A DNA stretch of 64,000 bases from Lysinibacillus sp. FSL K6-0232. Its GTDB lineage: Bacteria; Bacillota; Bacilli; Bacillales_A; Planococcaceae. The notes beneath the pieces were generated by a model. It was not told where the DNA came from. It searched no databases and worked only from the letters and a program-made list of their open reading frames with translations. The position numbers and the translations under genes were made by a program. Positions 49,671-58,047 of the stretch are shown here, piece by piece. Numbering within the stretch: position 1 is the stretch's first letter; every line of letters starts with the position of its first letter. The stretch is from contig NZ_JBBOYW010000001.1 in NCBI RefSeq assembly GCF_038008325.1, forward strand, positions 3,813,501-3,877,500, given 5' to 3'.

Positions 49671-50366
49671 ATGGCAGAGGAAAAATTAATGATGAAAGCT
49701 TTATCCATGGATATTATTACAGCAAAAATGTTTACTGAATTACATCTCTCCATTACGGAGCAATACGGAGAGCATGGTCGTGAATTAGTTCAACAAGGTT
49801 TGCAGGCATTTGGTTTAAAGGATGCTGAAGCAATGGCGAAAAAGGCAACAGCAGAAGGCGAAAATCATACATTCTTTGAATACTTACCCCAAATTGTTGA
49901 AGGTCAAGAGCAATATGCAGATTTAACAACATTTGCTCGCTTCTCAAAAATGTTTGCACAAATTGCGAAGCCAGTTGTTGATGAATTTGGCGAAGAAGGC
50001 GAGCAAGTCATTATGCGTGCAGTAGAACGTTTTGGCAATAAGCGTGGTGCAGGTATTGCTCAACGTGCACGTACAAATGGCTTAGAAAATTCATTGGAAA
50101 ACTATTTAACAAACTATGACATGGGACGCAGCGATTTATTTGAAATTGAAACGGTTTATAAAGAAAATGAGGTTGAACAAACATTTACACATTGTCCACT
50201 TGGTCAGCAATGGGCGGATGATGGAATGGGTAAATACGGTATTTTATATTGTAAAATGATCGACCCTTCAATTGCAAAAGGGTACAATAAAAACTTTGAA
50301 GTGGTGCATGATGAGTATGTATTACGTGAAGGGCAATGCCACTTCCAATTCCAAATGAAAGAGTGA
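49671..50366 (+). CDS. L-2-amino-thiazoline-4-carboxylate hydrolase-like protein
   Basis: A 231-residue protein of the ATC-hydrolase family. MMKALSMDIITAKMFTELHL and RAVERFGNKRGAGIAQRART occur in the helical N-terminal half; the C-terminal part has THCPLGQQWADDGMGKYGIL and YCKMIDPSIAKGYN, with the Cys pair in THCPLG...LYCKMID typical of the family. Known members open the thiazoline ring of L-ATC to give N-carbamoyl-L-cysteine. GGGGGC lies before the ATG. It is the first gene of an operon with a carbamoylase-type enzyme, which fits the pathway. Confidence 0.75.
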   Translation: MAEEKLMMKALSMDIITAKMFTELHLSITEQYGEHGRELVQQGLQAFGLKDAEAMAKKATAEGENHTFFEYLPQIVEGQEQYADLTTFARFSKMFAQIAKPVVDEFGEEGEQVIMRAVERFGNKRGAGIAQRARTNGLENSLENYLTNYDMGRSDLFEIETVYKENEVEQTFTHCPLGQQWADDGMGKYGILYCKMIDPSIAKGYNKNFEVVHDEYVLREGQCHFQFQMKE

Positions 50367-50371
50367 TAGCT

Positions 50372-51583
50372 ATGATTAATGGAGAAAGACTCTTACAACA
50401 TCTTGAAGATTTAAGTCAGATTGGCCGCAATGAAGCAACAGGCGGGGTTAACCGTTTCTCTTTTACACCAGAGGAAAAGCAAGCGATTGAATTAGTAACG
50501 ACTTATATGGAAGAAGCAGGTATGGTTGTGACAATTGATGCTATAGGAAATCTTATTGGTACGTATGGCGAAGGAAATGACACAATTATGCTAGGCTCAC
50601 ATATCGACACAGTACCAGAAGGTGGTAAATATGATGGAGCATTAGGCGTACTAGCTGCCATTGAGGTTGTACACACAATGCATGAACAACAATTAGTCCC
50701 ATCTAAAAAAATCCAAGTTGTTGCGTTTAAAGATGAAGAAGGCACAAGATTTGATTTTGGGCTAATTGGTAGTAGAGCAATGGCTGGTCTTTTAACAGAG
50801 GATCAACTACAGTTCACGGACAAAAATGGTATTTCTATTGAAGAAGCTATGAAGGCATTCCAATTATCACCGTATCCTTTCGAACAACAACCACGTGATG
50901 ATATTAAAGCTTATTTAGAAATGCATATTGAACAAGGAAAAGTATTAGAAAACGAAGACCTACCTGTTGGTATTGTTACAGGTATCGCAGCTCCTGCTTG
51001 GTTAGAGGTAACCGTAACTGGTGTTAGTGAGCATGCTGGTGCAACACCAATGCCGCTTCGTCACGATGCTCTTACAGCCGCAAGTGAAATGATTTTAGCT
51101 ATTGAACAGCTATTAAATGATACAACTGGCTCCGTTGCGACTGTTGGTAAACTCACTGTATCTCCTAACGGTACAAATGTTATTCCAGGGAAGGTTACAT
51201 TCACTATCGACCTACGAGATATTGATGAAAGTACGGTCAATGCATTGGAAGCAACCATTTTACAACAGCTACACCAAGTTGCTACACGTAGAAATGTAAC
51301 GCTATCTTCTAAAGTTTTACAACGTGTGAAGCCAGCGAAAACAGATGCAGCGCTACAACAGCAATTAGCAACAAGCATTGACAAACAAGGAATACAACCC
51401 TACTTCCTTGTAAGTGGTGCTGGACATGATGCCATGAATATCGCTGAAATCGCACCAATTGCTATGCTATTTGTACGTTCCAAAGATGGCATTAGCCATA
51501 ACCCATTAGAATACAGCTCAGATAAAGATATTATCATCGCAACAGATATCTTTTATGATACGGTTGTGGAGCTTGCTAAATAA
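50372..51583 (+). CDS. M20-family carbamoylase/amidohydrolase (N-carbamoyl-L-cysteine hydrolase candidate)
   Basis: A 403-residue Zn-dependent amidohydrolase of the hydantoinase/carbamoylase (allantoate amidohydrolase) subfamily of M20. Metal-site motifs are GSHIDTVPEGGKYDGALGVL (about 79-98), DEEGTRFDFGLIGSRAMAG (about 123-141) and EMHIEQGKVLE (about 186-196); the C-terminal GAGHDAMNIAEI and SKDGISHNPLEY complete the active site. Such enzymes remove a carbamoyl group from N-carbamoyl amino acids. Five bases after the ATC-hydrolase gene, so cotranscribed; together they fit L-ATC to cysteine conversion. The start ribosome site is weak. Confidence 0.88.
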   Translation: MINGERLLQHLEDLSQIGRNEATGGVNRFSFTPEEKQAIELVTTYMEEAGMVVTIDAIGNLIGTYGEGNDTIMLGSHIDTVPEGGKYDGALGVLAAIEVVHTMHEQQLVPSKKIQVVAFKDEEGTRFDFGLIGSRAMAGLLTEDQLQFTDKNGISIEEAMKAFQLSPYPFEQQPRDDIKAYLEMHIEQGKVLENEDLPVGIVTGIAAPAWLEVTVTGVSEHAGATPMPLRHDALTAASEMILAIEQLLNDTTGSVATVGKLTVSPNGTNVIPGKVTFTIDLRDIDESTVNALEATILQQLHQVATRRNVTLSSKVLQRVKPAKTDAALQQQLATSIDKQGIQPYFLVSGAGHDAMNIAEIAPIAMLFVRSKDGISHNPLEYSSDKDIIIATDIFYDTVVELAK

Positions 51584-51603
51584 TCCTTTATATAGAACAA
51601 AGC

Positions 51604-51626
51604 TATTCTCTAAACTTTTGAGAATG
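51604..51626. terminator. hairpin after the amidohydrolase gene
   Basis: attctc / gagaat stem with a 9-base loop, immediately followed by the end of the IS remnant. It may be the original terminator. Confidence 0.5.
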
Positions 51627-51629
51627 GCT

Positions 51630-51930
51630 CAGGCTGTAGACAAACTCAATGAATTTTGAGTTTGTCTACAATTTTTTTCTTTTACAATAAAATAAAGGTA
51701 AGTCGTTGATTTCCACTACGGGCGGACACTTTCCGCGGGAGTCGCTGCCCTTCATTCCAATCAACTTCTACATAAAGAACACCTTATGCATAAGTAAGCT
51801 TTCGAGGTGATCAACCCTGATGACAAAGCATCAAATCCATGAACGTGAACAAGTAGAAATGCTAACGGTTGTTCCCCAAAACACTTCTTTCTATCTGTTC
51901 TACTTTATAAACAAATGACTGCTAAAAAAG
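51630..51930 (+). mobile_element. truncated IS1182-family remnant
   Basis: Starts with caggctgtagacaaa, one mismatch from the complete element's TIR, and follows its right-end sequence closely. It includes the internal stem, a 61-bp shrunken form of the GC-rich block, and the ribosome site plus start of a transposase (MTKHQIHEREQVEMLT, with a 4-residue deletion) that stops after about 30 codons. The opposite end is lost. Orientation is opposite to the complete IS. Confidence 0.8.
51705..51765. repeat. 61-bp shortened GC-rich block
   Basis: gttgatttccactacgggcg at one end and ccttcattccaatcaac at the other match the ends of the 127-bp block at 44041-44167; the interior is deleted near a shared gcggga. 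Confidence 0.7.
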
Positions 51931-51954
51931 GTTCATCTTTTTTGGAAACAACAA

Positions 51955-51994
51955 TAAAATCACCCTGCTCTGAGAAAAGAACAGGGTAATTTTG
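51955..51994 (-). terminator. terminator of the TetR gene
   Basis: aaaattaccctgt / cagggtgatttt stem with T-rich flank on the minus strand, just after the TetR stop. Confidence 0.75.
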
Positions 51995-51997
51995 CTA

Positions 51998-52546
51998 TTA
52001 GGATAAATTTCTTTTCACAAGTATACCTACTTGCCTTGCGATAGCTTCAATATCATCATCAATCTCATCTAACGTATAGGATTCTAAAACACCCATAACG
52101 GCTGTTCCTAAAAATTTCAAAATCATATACCTGTCTATCTGTTCATTTAGGGCCGTATTGCTATCGAGCTTTTTATCAATTTCGCCCATAATAAATGTTA
52201 ATAATTTTTTTCGAAACGATAATGTACTTTCACTTCTAAATAAGGCAGCAAAAAAAAGCTTATGCTGCTGAAAATACGAAAACCATATAATCGTACCTTC
52301 TATAAAGCCTTTATCCTTTTTAGCGTCACATATTTCTCTTAAACACTTTAAATGATTATCAACAATCTTATCTAATAAATCATATTTATCAATATAATGA
52401 AGATAAAAGGTTTTTCTACCAATATTAGCTTTTTCGCTAATATTTTTAACTGTAATGTCATCAAAGCCTTCATGAATCAGCATCGTTAAAAAGGCAGATT
52501 GGATTGCCTGCTGAGATTTCAATATTCTTCGATCAATTTTCTCCAT
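51998..52546 (-). CDS. TetR-family transcriptional regulator
   Basis: A 182-residue TetR regulator. The N-terminal HTH reads LIHEGFDDITVKNISEKANI, then GRKTFYLHYIDKYDLL (about 22-58). The C-terminal region is all-helical and ligand-binding; it belongs to the TetR_C_33/YxaF-like type and not one I can name. It is divergent from an alpha/beta hydrolase gene with two palindromes between, so it likely represses that gene and itself. Effector unknown. Confidence 0.88.
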   Translation of the reverse strand: MEKIDRRILKSQQAIQSAFLTMLIHEGFDDITVKNISEKANIGRKTFYLHYIDKYDLLDKIVDNHLKCLREICDAKKDKGFIEGTIIWFSYFQQHKLFFAALFRSESTLSFRKKLLTFIMGEIDKKLDSNTALNEQIDRYMILKFLGTAVMGVLESYTLDEIDDDIEAIARQVGILVKRNLS

Positions 52547-52566
52547 GGAAAGACCTCCACTTATTT

Positions 52567-52594
52567 ATTACACACATTTTCATTTATGTGTAAT
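52567..52594. promoter_or_regulatory. TetR operator candidate 1
   Basis: attacaca / tgtgtaat ends of a palindrome directly upstream of the TetR gene. Confidence 0.6.
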
Positions 52595-52650
52595 AGCACA
52601 CAAATTATTAAATATGGTTATTGCAATGATTTGCGCTCTTTTTTATTATA

Positions 52651-52688
52651 AATATACACGAGTGTATTAAGTCACACAAGTGTATATT
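52651..52688. promoter_or_regulatory. TetR operator candidate 2
   Basis: aatatacac / gtgtatatt outer arms of a long palindrome before the alpha/beta hydrolase gene; shares the cac/gtg half-site spacing with candidate 1. Confidence 0.6.
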
Positions 52689-52708
52689 TTAAAAAAGGTG
52701 GTCTTCAT

Positions 52709-53626
52709 ATGACAGTTACAAAGAAAAATGTAAGATTCAATGCACGAGGATTAAAACTTGCTGGAATTTTAAATTTACCAGAGAATGCTGAAGAAAAGAA
52801 AGAAAATCCTGCAATTGTTTGTGTACATCCAGGCAGTAGCTGTAAAGATCAAACAGCAGGTCTCTACGCTGAAAAATTAGCAGAACTTGGCTATGTAACG
52901 ATTGCTTTTGATGCAGCTTATCAAGGGGAAAGTGAAGGAGAGCCTCGATATATTGAAGAGCCCGCTGCACGTGTGGAAGATATTCGTTGTGCAGTGGATT
53001 ATTTAACGACGCTTGATTATGTAGATGAAAATCGTATTGGCGTTTTAGGCGTTTGTGCAGGCGGTGGCTATGCAGTTAATGCGGCTATGACAGAGCGACG
53101 TATCAAAGCTGTTGGTACAGTTGTTGGCGCAAATATCGGTCGTGTAAACCGTGAAGGTGACCCTATTAAAACATTAGAAGCCATTGGACAGCAACGTACT
53201 GCTGAGGCACGTGGCGCAGAAACACTCATTACAAATTGGATTCCTAAAAGTCAGGCTGAAAGAGAGCAGGCTGGAATTACTGATATTGATATTAAAGAAG
53301 CTATTGACTACTACACAACACCTAGAGGTCAAAGTCCTAACTCACCAAACAAACTAAACTTTACAAGCATGGCATCAGTTATTGCTTTTGACGCTTTCCA
53401 TTTAGTGGAGGAATTACTAACACAGCCTTTACAAATTATTGTTGGTGATGTACAAGGTGCTTTCGGCTCCTATAAAGACGGTCATGAGCTTTATAATCGT
53501 GCAGCCTCTAAAAACAAGGATATATTAGTTGTTGAAGGTGCAAGTCACTATGATTTATACGACCAACCAGAGCCTGTTGGCATTGCAGTTGAGAAATTAG
53601 CTAGTTTCTATAAAGAGTATCTATAG
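52709..53626 (+). CDS. dienelactone-hydrolase-like alpha/beta hydrolase with Cys nucleophile
   Basis: A 305-residue alpha/beta hydrolase of the YcjY/DLH type. The nucleophile elbow reads GVCAGGG (about 114-120), with Cys where most esterases have Ser, as in dienelactone hydrolases. CVHPGSSCKDQ (about 38-48) is the oxyanion region and EGASHYDLYD near the C-terminus supplies the His. AAAGGTGG is 8 bases before the ATG. It is divergently transcribed from and probably regulated by the adjacent TetR protein. Substrate is unknown; a xenobiotic lactone or ester is plausible. Confidence 0.85.
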   Translation: MTVTKKNVRFNARGLKLAGILNLPENAEEKKENPAIVCVHPGSSCKDQTAGLYAEKLAELGYVTIAFDAAYQGESEGEPRYIEEPAARVEDIRCAVDYLTTLDYVDENRIGVLGVCAGGGYAVNAAMTERRIKAVGTVVGANIGRVNREGDPIKTLEAIGQQRTAEARGAETLITNWIPKSQAEREQAGITDIDIKEAIDYYTTPRGQSPNSPNKLNFTSMASVIAFDAFHLVEELLTQPLQIIVGDVQGAFGSYKDGHELYNRAASKNKDILVVEGASHYDLYDQPEPVGIAVEKLASFYKEYL

Positions 53627-53642
53627 TTATTTCCTATAAAAT

Positions 53643-53684
53643 AAGCCATCTAGCATTGATAACGTATCAATACTAGATGGCTAT
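53643..53684. terminator. bidirectional terminator
   Basis: Nested stem agccatctag / ctagatggct with inner attgata / tatcaat, between convergent hydrolase and LacI genes. Confidence 0.88.
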
Positions 53685-53685
53685 T

Positions 53686-54684
53686 TTAGTTTGTTGAATC
53701 ACGTTTCATTACTATTGGCTTGAAACGATATAGTTGTTGCTCATCGGGCATTTGTTCTTTTTTGATTTTGCCTAAAAGGAGAGCAGCTGATTTTTTTGCC
53801 ATTTCTAAAATCGGTTGCTGTAAGGTTGTAATCGAAGGTGTTATAAATTTAGCATATGGGACATCATCTACAGCAATTACCTGCAAATCGTCTGGCACCT
53901 GTAAATTGTGCCTCTTGATATAAACCATTAATTCCTGTGCAATTCGATCATTTGCTGCAATAATGCCCTTCGGTGGCTGCTCCAATGCAAATAGCTGCTG
54001 CAAAATTTCTTCCATCTCTGAAGGATCGCCATTTTTTATATAGCGCTCATCAATAGGGAGCTTACGCTTTTTTAATGCTTGACGAAACCCCTCTAAACGT
54101 TCAACCCGAGGTGTAATCGGTAATGCTAAAGACGTTGTTATAATAGCTAATGGCTGCTTTTGAAATAGCTCAACAGCCATATCCATTGCCGAAAAATTAT
54201 CTAACAAAACAGCAGGAATATCTACCCCTTCGATAAAGCGGTCAATAAATACAATCGGCATTGTTTGCTGATGCAGTCTTATATAAAGCTCTTTATTTTC
54301 GCCTGTTGGAAAGACAATTAGACCGTCTACTTGCTTTTCCAACAATGTTTCGACATGTTCCCTCTCTTTTTTAGGATTATCTGCTGAGTTACAAACAATC
54401 ATATGGAAGCCCTTTTTATCAAATTCCGCTTCAAGTGCATTTATAATTTTTGTAGAAAAGTCATGAATAATATTCGCTACAATAATACCAATCGTAAAGG
54501 TAGATTTCTGTTTTAGGCTACGGGCCATTATATTAGGTCGATATTGCAACGCTTCCACAGCTTCTTCAATTTTTTTTCGGGTTTCTGCACTCATATATTC
54601 ATATCGCTTATTTAAATATTGCGATACGGTGCTGTTTGAAACGTTTGCATATTGTGCAACATCGGCAATTGTTGTTTTTTTCAC
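53686..54684 (-). CDS. LacI-family regulator, probable uronate repressor (KdgR-like)
   Basis: A 332-residue LacI/GalR regulator. The N-terminal HTH starts TTIADVAQYANVSNSTVSQY and continues YMSAETRKKIEEAV with hinge MARSLKQKST. The rest is a periplasmic-binding-protein-like effector domain (FTIGIIVANIIHDFS, PADLQVIAVDDVPYA-like here as DDLQVIAVDDVPYA). The start is a GTG about 10 bases after GGAGA. It sits 76 bases downstream of the uronate operon's last gene in the same direction, so KdgR-type control is likely but inferred. Confidence 0.85.
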   Translation of the reverse strand: MKKTTIADVAQYANVSNSTVSQYLNKRYEYMSAETRKKIEEAVEALQYRPNIMARSLKQKSTFTIGIIVANIIHDFSTKIINALEAEFDKKGFHMIVCNSADNPKKEREHVETLLEKQVDGLIVFPTGENKELYIRLHQQTMPIVFIDRFIEGVDIPAVLLDNFSAMDMAVELFQKQPLAIITTSLALPITPRVERLEGFRQALKKRKLPIDERYIKNGDPSEMEEILQQLFALEQPPKGIIAANDRIAQELMVYIKRHNLQVPDDLQVIAVDDVPYAKFITPSITTLQQPILEMAKKSAALLLGKIKKEQMPDEQQLYRFKPIVMKRDSTN

Positions 54685-54760
54685 TAAAATCAATCTCCTA
54701 CCTACTAAATATGAAAATTCTGTTTAGTATATATGTAGCATAGCATATTTTCAAGACGAA

Positions 54761-55759
54761 TTAACTATTCAAATATTGATATACCTGTTCTGGTAAATCG
54801 ATACCTTTTGCCAATGTTTCCTCACTACGTCTTTGCTCCAGTTCACCAGGTACAAAAACTTGCTCAAAGTTCGGTGCTGGTGGTGCATCATGCAGCTCTT
54901 GAACCATCTGTGAGATGCTTGCTTTAAATTGCTCAAGATCACCGAAAACTTGCGGATCAATTACATACATATATTGTCCAAGATTGCGTTTTTGCTCGTA
55001 ATCTCCATACATTTTGGAAATATGAGGTCCAAATGCAGCACTCGCTAAAATGCCAGAAAGCACATCTACTACAAGTGCCATACCGTATCCTTTTGGTCCA
55101 CCGAATGGTGTTAAAGATTTTACTTGGTGAGGGTCTGCTGTTGGTGCACCTTGTGCGTCAACGCCCCAAGTAGTCGGAATCATTTCACCTTTTTCACGTG
55201 CATATAAAATTTTCCCAAGTGCGACATTACTTGTTGCCATATCCAAAATAATTGGCTTATCATTTGTAGGGAAACCAAATGCGATTGGATTTGTACCAAA
55301 ATATGGCTCCTTGCCACCAAACGGTACAACAGCTGAATCTGTTTGAGAGCACATAATGGCAATTAAATTTTCATTTGTTGCTTGCTCAAGAAAATAGCCA
55401 AGTGCCCCGCAATGGCTGCTTTCTTGAATAATTGTTGTACATGAGCCATGCTCTTTGGCGATACGAATCGTTTCATCCATTGCCTCTTGACAAATAACAT
55501 GTCCAAAGCCATTATCCCCTTTAAAAAGAAGGTGGTTCGTTCCACGTTGCTCTACAGAGAAATTTGGCTCCTTTGTAATACCACCTGCTTTTAAACGTGT
55601 AATATAATGCTCTACACGCATAACACCATGAGAGCTTACACCACGTAAATCCGCATAAATCAAAACATCTGCTACCTGTGCAGCCGTCTTTGTATCAATG
55701 CCCTCTGCTGTAAACTTATTAACTACTAGCTCTTTTAAAGCTTGAACGGAAATATTCAT
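54761..55759 (-). CDS. Ldh-family NAD(P)-dependent oxidoreductase
   Basis: A 332-residue dehydrogenase of the malate/L-sulfolactate/ureidoglycolate/2,3-diketogulonate reductase family (Ldh_2). The active-site motifs are DLRGVSSHGVMRV (about 37-49), QESSHCGALGYF (about 112-123) with catalytic His, and FGTNPIAFGFPT (about 154-165). It lies 15 bases after the upstream dehydrogenase gene. In a sugar-acid operon it probably reduces a keto-acid or oxidises a sugar acid. Substrate cannot be named. Confidence 0.88.
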   Translation of the reverse strand: MNISVQALKELVVNKFTAEGIDTKTAAQVADVLIYADLRGVSSHGVMRVEHYITRLKAGGITKEPNFSVEQRGTNHLLFKGDNGFGHVICQEAMDETIRIAKEHGSCTTIIQESSHCGALGYFLEQATNENLIAIMCSQTDSAVVPFGGKEPYFGTNPIAFGFPTNDKPIILDMATSNVALGKILYAREKGEMIPTTWGVDAQGAPTADPHQVKSLTPFGGPKGYGMALVVDVLSGILASAAFGPHISKMYGDYEQKRNLGQYMYVIDPQVFGDLEQFKASISQMVQELHDAPPAPNFEQVFVPGELEQRRSEETLAKGIDLPEQVYQYLNS

Positions 55760-55774
55760 CCGAACCCCTCCCTA

Positions 55775-56782
55775 TTATTTAAAATAAATTTGTACTTTGT
55801 TTGTGTTATATTGTTTAGCTTCAAAGTAGGCAATCGCATCCTCAAAGGCAATTTCCTTTGTTACATAGCCTTCTTTTATCTCTCCTGCTTGCATATGCTT
55901 CATCACTGTTTCGAAATCTTCTAATGTTGCATTACGGCTACTTTTCAACGTTAATTCTCTTGAATGGAAATCAGGATCATTAAAGGTAATTGTCTTTTTC
56001 ATTAAGCCAATAAATACTAATGTGCCACTATGTTCAACATATTCGAACGATGCTTCCATTGATTTTTGATTGCCTGTTGCATCAAACACAACTGTTGGCA
56101 ATTCCCCATTAAATTTTTCACGAAGCTGAACTAGTACATCATTATTGACAATAATGACATCGTCTGCCTCTGTCCATGCTTGCCCATAGGCTAAACGCTC
56201 TTCATTTAAATCCATTAACACCGTTTTTGCCCCACGTAATTTCGCAAAGCGTGCTGCTCCTAATCCAATAGGACCCGCACCAATGACAAGCACTGTATCC
56301 TTTTCTGTTAGCTCTGAGCGACGTACTGCATGTGCACCGATTGCTAAAGGCTCAACAATTGCTAATTGCTCTCCAGACACCGCATTATCTGTAATAACAA
56401 TGCTTTCATCTACAACGATATACTCACCCATACCGCCATCTGTATGCACACCTAATACTTGAATTGTTTTACAGCAGTTTGTTTGACCACGGCGACAAGG
56501 TGCACATTTACCACAATGAATATATGGAATAACTGTTGCACGATCTCCTACCTGAATACCTGTTACATCTTCACCAACTGCCTCTACAATAGCAGCAAGC
56601 TCATGGCCTAAAACACGTGGATAGCTAAAAAATGGCTGCTCTCCTGCAAAGGCATGTGTATCTGTTCCACATATACCGATATGTGTAATTTTCAATAGTA
56701 CATCATGGCTGTTTTGAATGCTTGGTTTTTTTACTTCACGCTGTATCATTTGAAATGGTTCATTAATCACTAGTTGTTGCAT
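55775..56782 (-). CDS. zinc-dependent MDR dehydrogenase (sugar-acid type)
   Basis: A 335-residue medium-chain dehydrogenase. The catalytic Zn motif is GICGTDTHAFAG (about 37-48) and GHELAAIVEAVGEDV (about 59-73). The structural Zn lobe has four Cys in CGKCAPCRRGQTNCC (about 92-106). NAD binding is VIGAGPIGLGAARFAK (about 168-183). It overlaps the UxaB-like gene by 13 bases. The closest functional class by context is L-galactonate or L-gulonate 5-dehydrogenase, which yields tagaturonate or fructuronate. Confidence 0.88.
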   Translation of the reverse strand: MQQLVINEPFQMIQREVKKPSIQNSHDVLLKITHIGICGTDTHAFAGEQPFFSYPRVLGHELAAIVEAVGEDVTGIQVGDRATVIPYIHCGKCAPCRRGQTNCCKTIQVLGVHTDGGMGEYIVVDESIVITDNAVSGEQLAIVEPLAIGAHAVRRSELTEKDTVLVIGAGPIGLGAARFAKLRGAKTVLMDLNEERLAYGQAWTEADDVIIVNNDVLVQLREKFNGELPTVVFDATGNQKSMEASFEYVEHSGTLVFIGLMKKTITFNDPDFHSRELTLKSSRNATLEDFETVMKHMQAGEIKEGYVTKEIAFEDAIAYFEAKQYNTNKVQIYFK

Positions 56783-58038
56783 GTTATGTCCTCCAGTAAT
56801 GTATTCATTGTTGTTAGTTGTTGAATAACCTCGGCTGCATCACATTGGAAATATTGCTCGATAAATTGCTCCATCGGCTCTATATTGCCTTGTTCATAGT
56901 GCTGATAAATATTTGTTAGCTTCGCAATCGTTTCCTCAGATTCACGCATTGAAAAGCGTCTTGGATTCATCACATAAATACCTAAAGCTAAAGCTTGGTA
57001 ATAAATTTCTGTCGTTGCAAATGGAGCAATACGTGTTTGCCACTTCGATAATTCATTTAGTTGGATATCATATAGCTGATGCTCGATAAATGGATTTAAA
57101 AATCGCTCAAATACATTATGCTGATACTGCTCTTCTACATTGTAGCGCTGGGTAAAATCATTCGTTACCTTTTCAATAAAGGCACGCACACCCGCTTTAG
57201 AAAAGGCTTCTCTGACCGTTTTATAGCCATAAATCTTGCCAAATGCTGCGAGCAATATATGACTACCATTTAAAATGGCAACTTTACGCCTGCGATACAT
57301 TGCTAAATCTGCAAAGACAAAGGGTAAATCTGCGCTTGTTGGCCAATGCTTGAAGGGTGCCTGCTGGTCAATAACAAATAAAAAATATGGTTCACAAACT
57401 GTATATAATGCGTCATCGCCACTATAATCCTGTGGGTAGCCTGTTACAATACGATCCACTAATGTATTACAAAAGGCTAATGTCTTGAGCCATTCGATAA
57501 AGGCTACAGGTAGCTCCCAGTCCTTTGCATGCTGTAAGCAAATATTTTTTAATGTATCACCATTCTGTTCAATTAGCTCAAGAGGCACAATTGCTAATTG
57601 CTTATTGCCTTGAAAATACTTGTAATAGTGTTCTAGGAAAATCGTTAATTTCGCTGCATAGCTTGTAGGACAGACAGTTGGATACGATATTTTTTCGTAA
57701 TAAATGCCTGCCTCTGTTGTATTTGACACAATCATCTCCAATGCATCTGATTGTGCATATTGCAGGAATTTTTGCCAATCCTCATATGGATTAATCGTAT
57801 CTTGAATAGCCTGTACAGCAATTTCCTGCTCTACAATTTCGCCATTTTTCAAGCCACGTTCGTTGACAGTAAATTGTAAGTGCTGTTGCTCTAAAAGCTT
57901 TACCGTTTTTCCTCTTGCAGTTGCGGCAACAGAAACAATACCAAAAGGTGCTTGTAATTTTTCAATTGCTAAATCAAAAAAGCCTCTCATGAAATTGCCA
58001 TCACCAATTTGCATAATATTAATAGGGTGCTTCATCAT
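56770..58038 (-). CDS. uxaB: tagaturonate reductase / altronate oxidoreductase (UxaB)
   Basis: A 422-residue mannitol-dehydrogenase-family oxidoreductase. The NAD site is MQIGDGNFMRGFFD (about 9-22), and VSNTTEAGI (about 103-111) and FCNTLVDRIVTGYP (about 189-202) are the family's conserved motifs. It reduces tagaturonate to altronate in galacturonate use. Shorter than E. coli UxaB but complete. GGAGA is 5 bases before the ATG. It follows uxaA by 9 bases. Both symbols rest on co-location with UxaA. Confidence 0.9.
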   Translation of the reverse strand: MMKHPINIMQIGDGNFMRGFFDLAIEKLQAPFGIVSVAATARGKTVKLLEQQHLQFTVNERGLKNGEIVEQEIAVQAIQDTINPYEDWQKFLQYAQSDALEMIVSNTTEAGIYYEKISYPTVCPTSYAAKLTIFLEHYYKYFQGNKQLAIVPLELIEQNGDTLKNICLQHAKDWELPVAFIEWLKTLAFCNTLVDRIVTGYPQDYSGDDALYTVCEPYFLFVIDQQAPFKHWPTSADLPFVFADLAMYRRRKVAILNGSHILLAAFGKIYGYKTVREAFSKAGVRAFIEKVTNDFTQRYNVEEQYQHNVFERFLNPFIEHQLYDIQLNELSKWQTRIAPFATTEIYYQALALGIYVMNPRRFSMRESEETIAKLTNIYQHYEQGNIEPMEQFIEQYFQCDAAEVIQQLTTMNTLLEDITCNN

Positions 58039-58047
58039 CGCTCTCTC

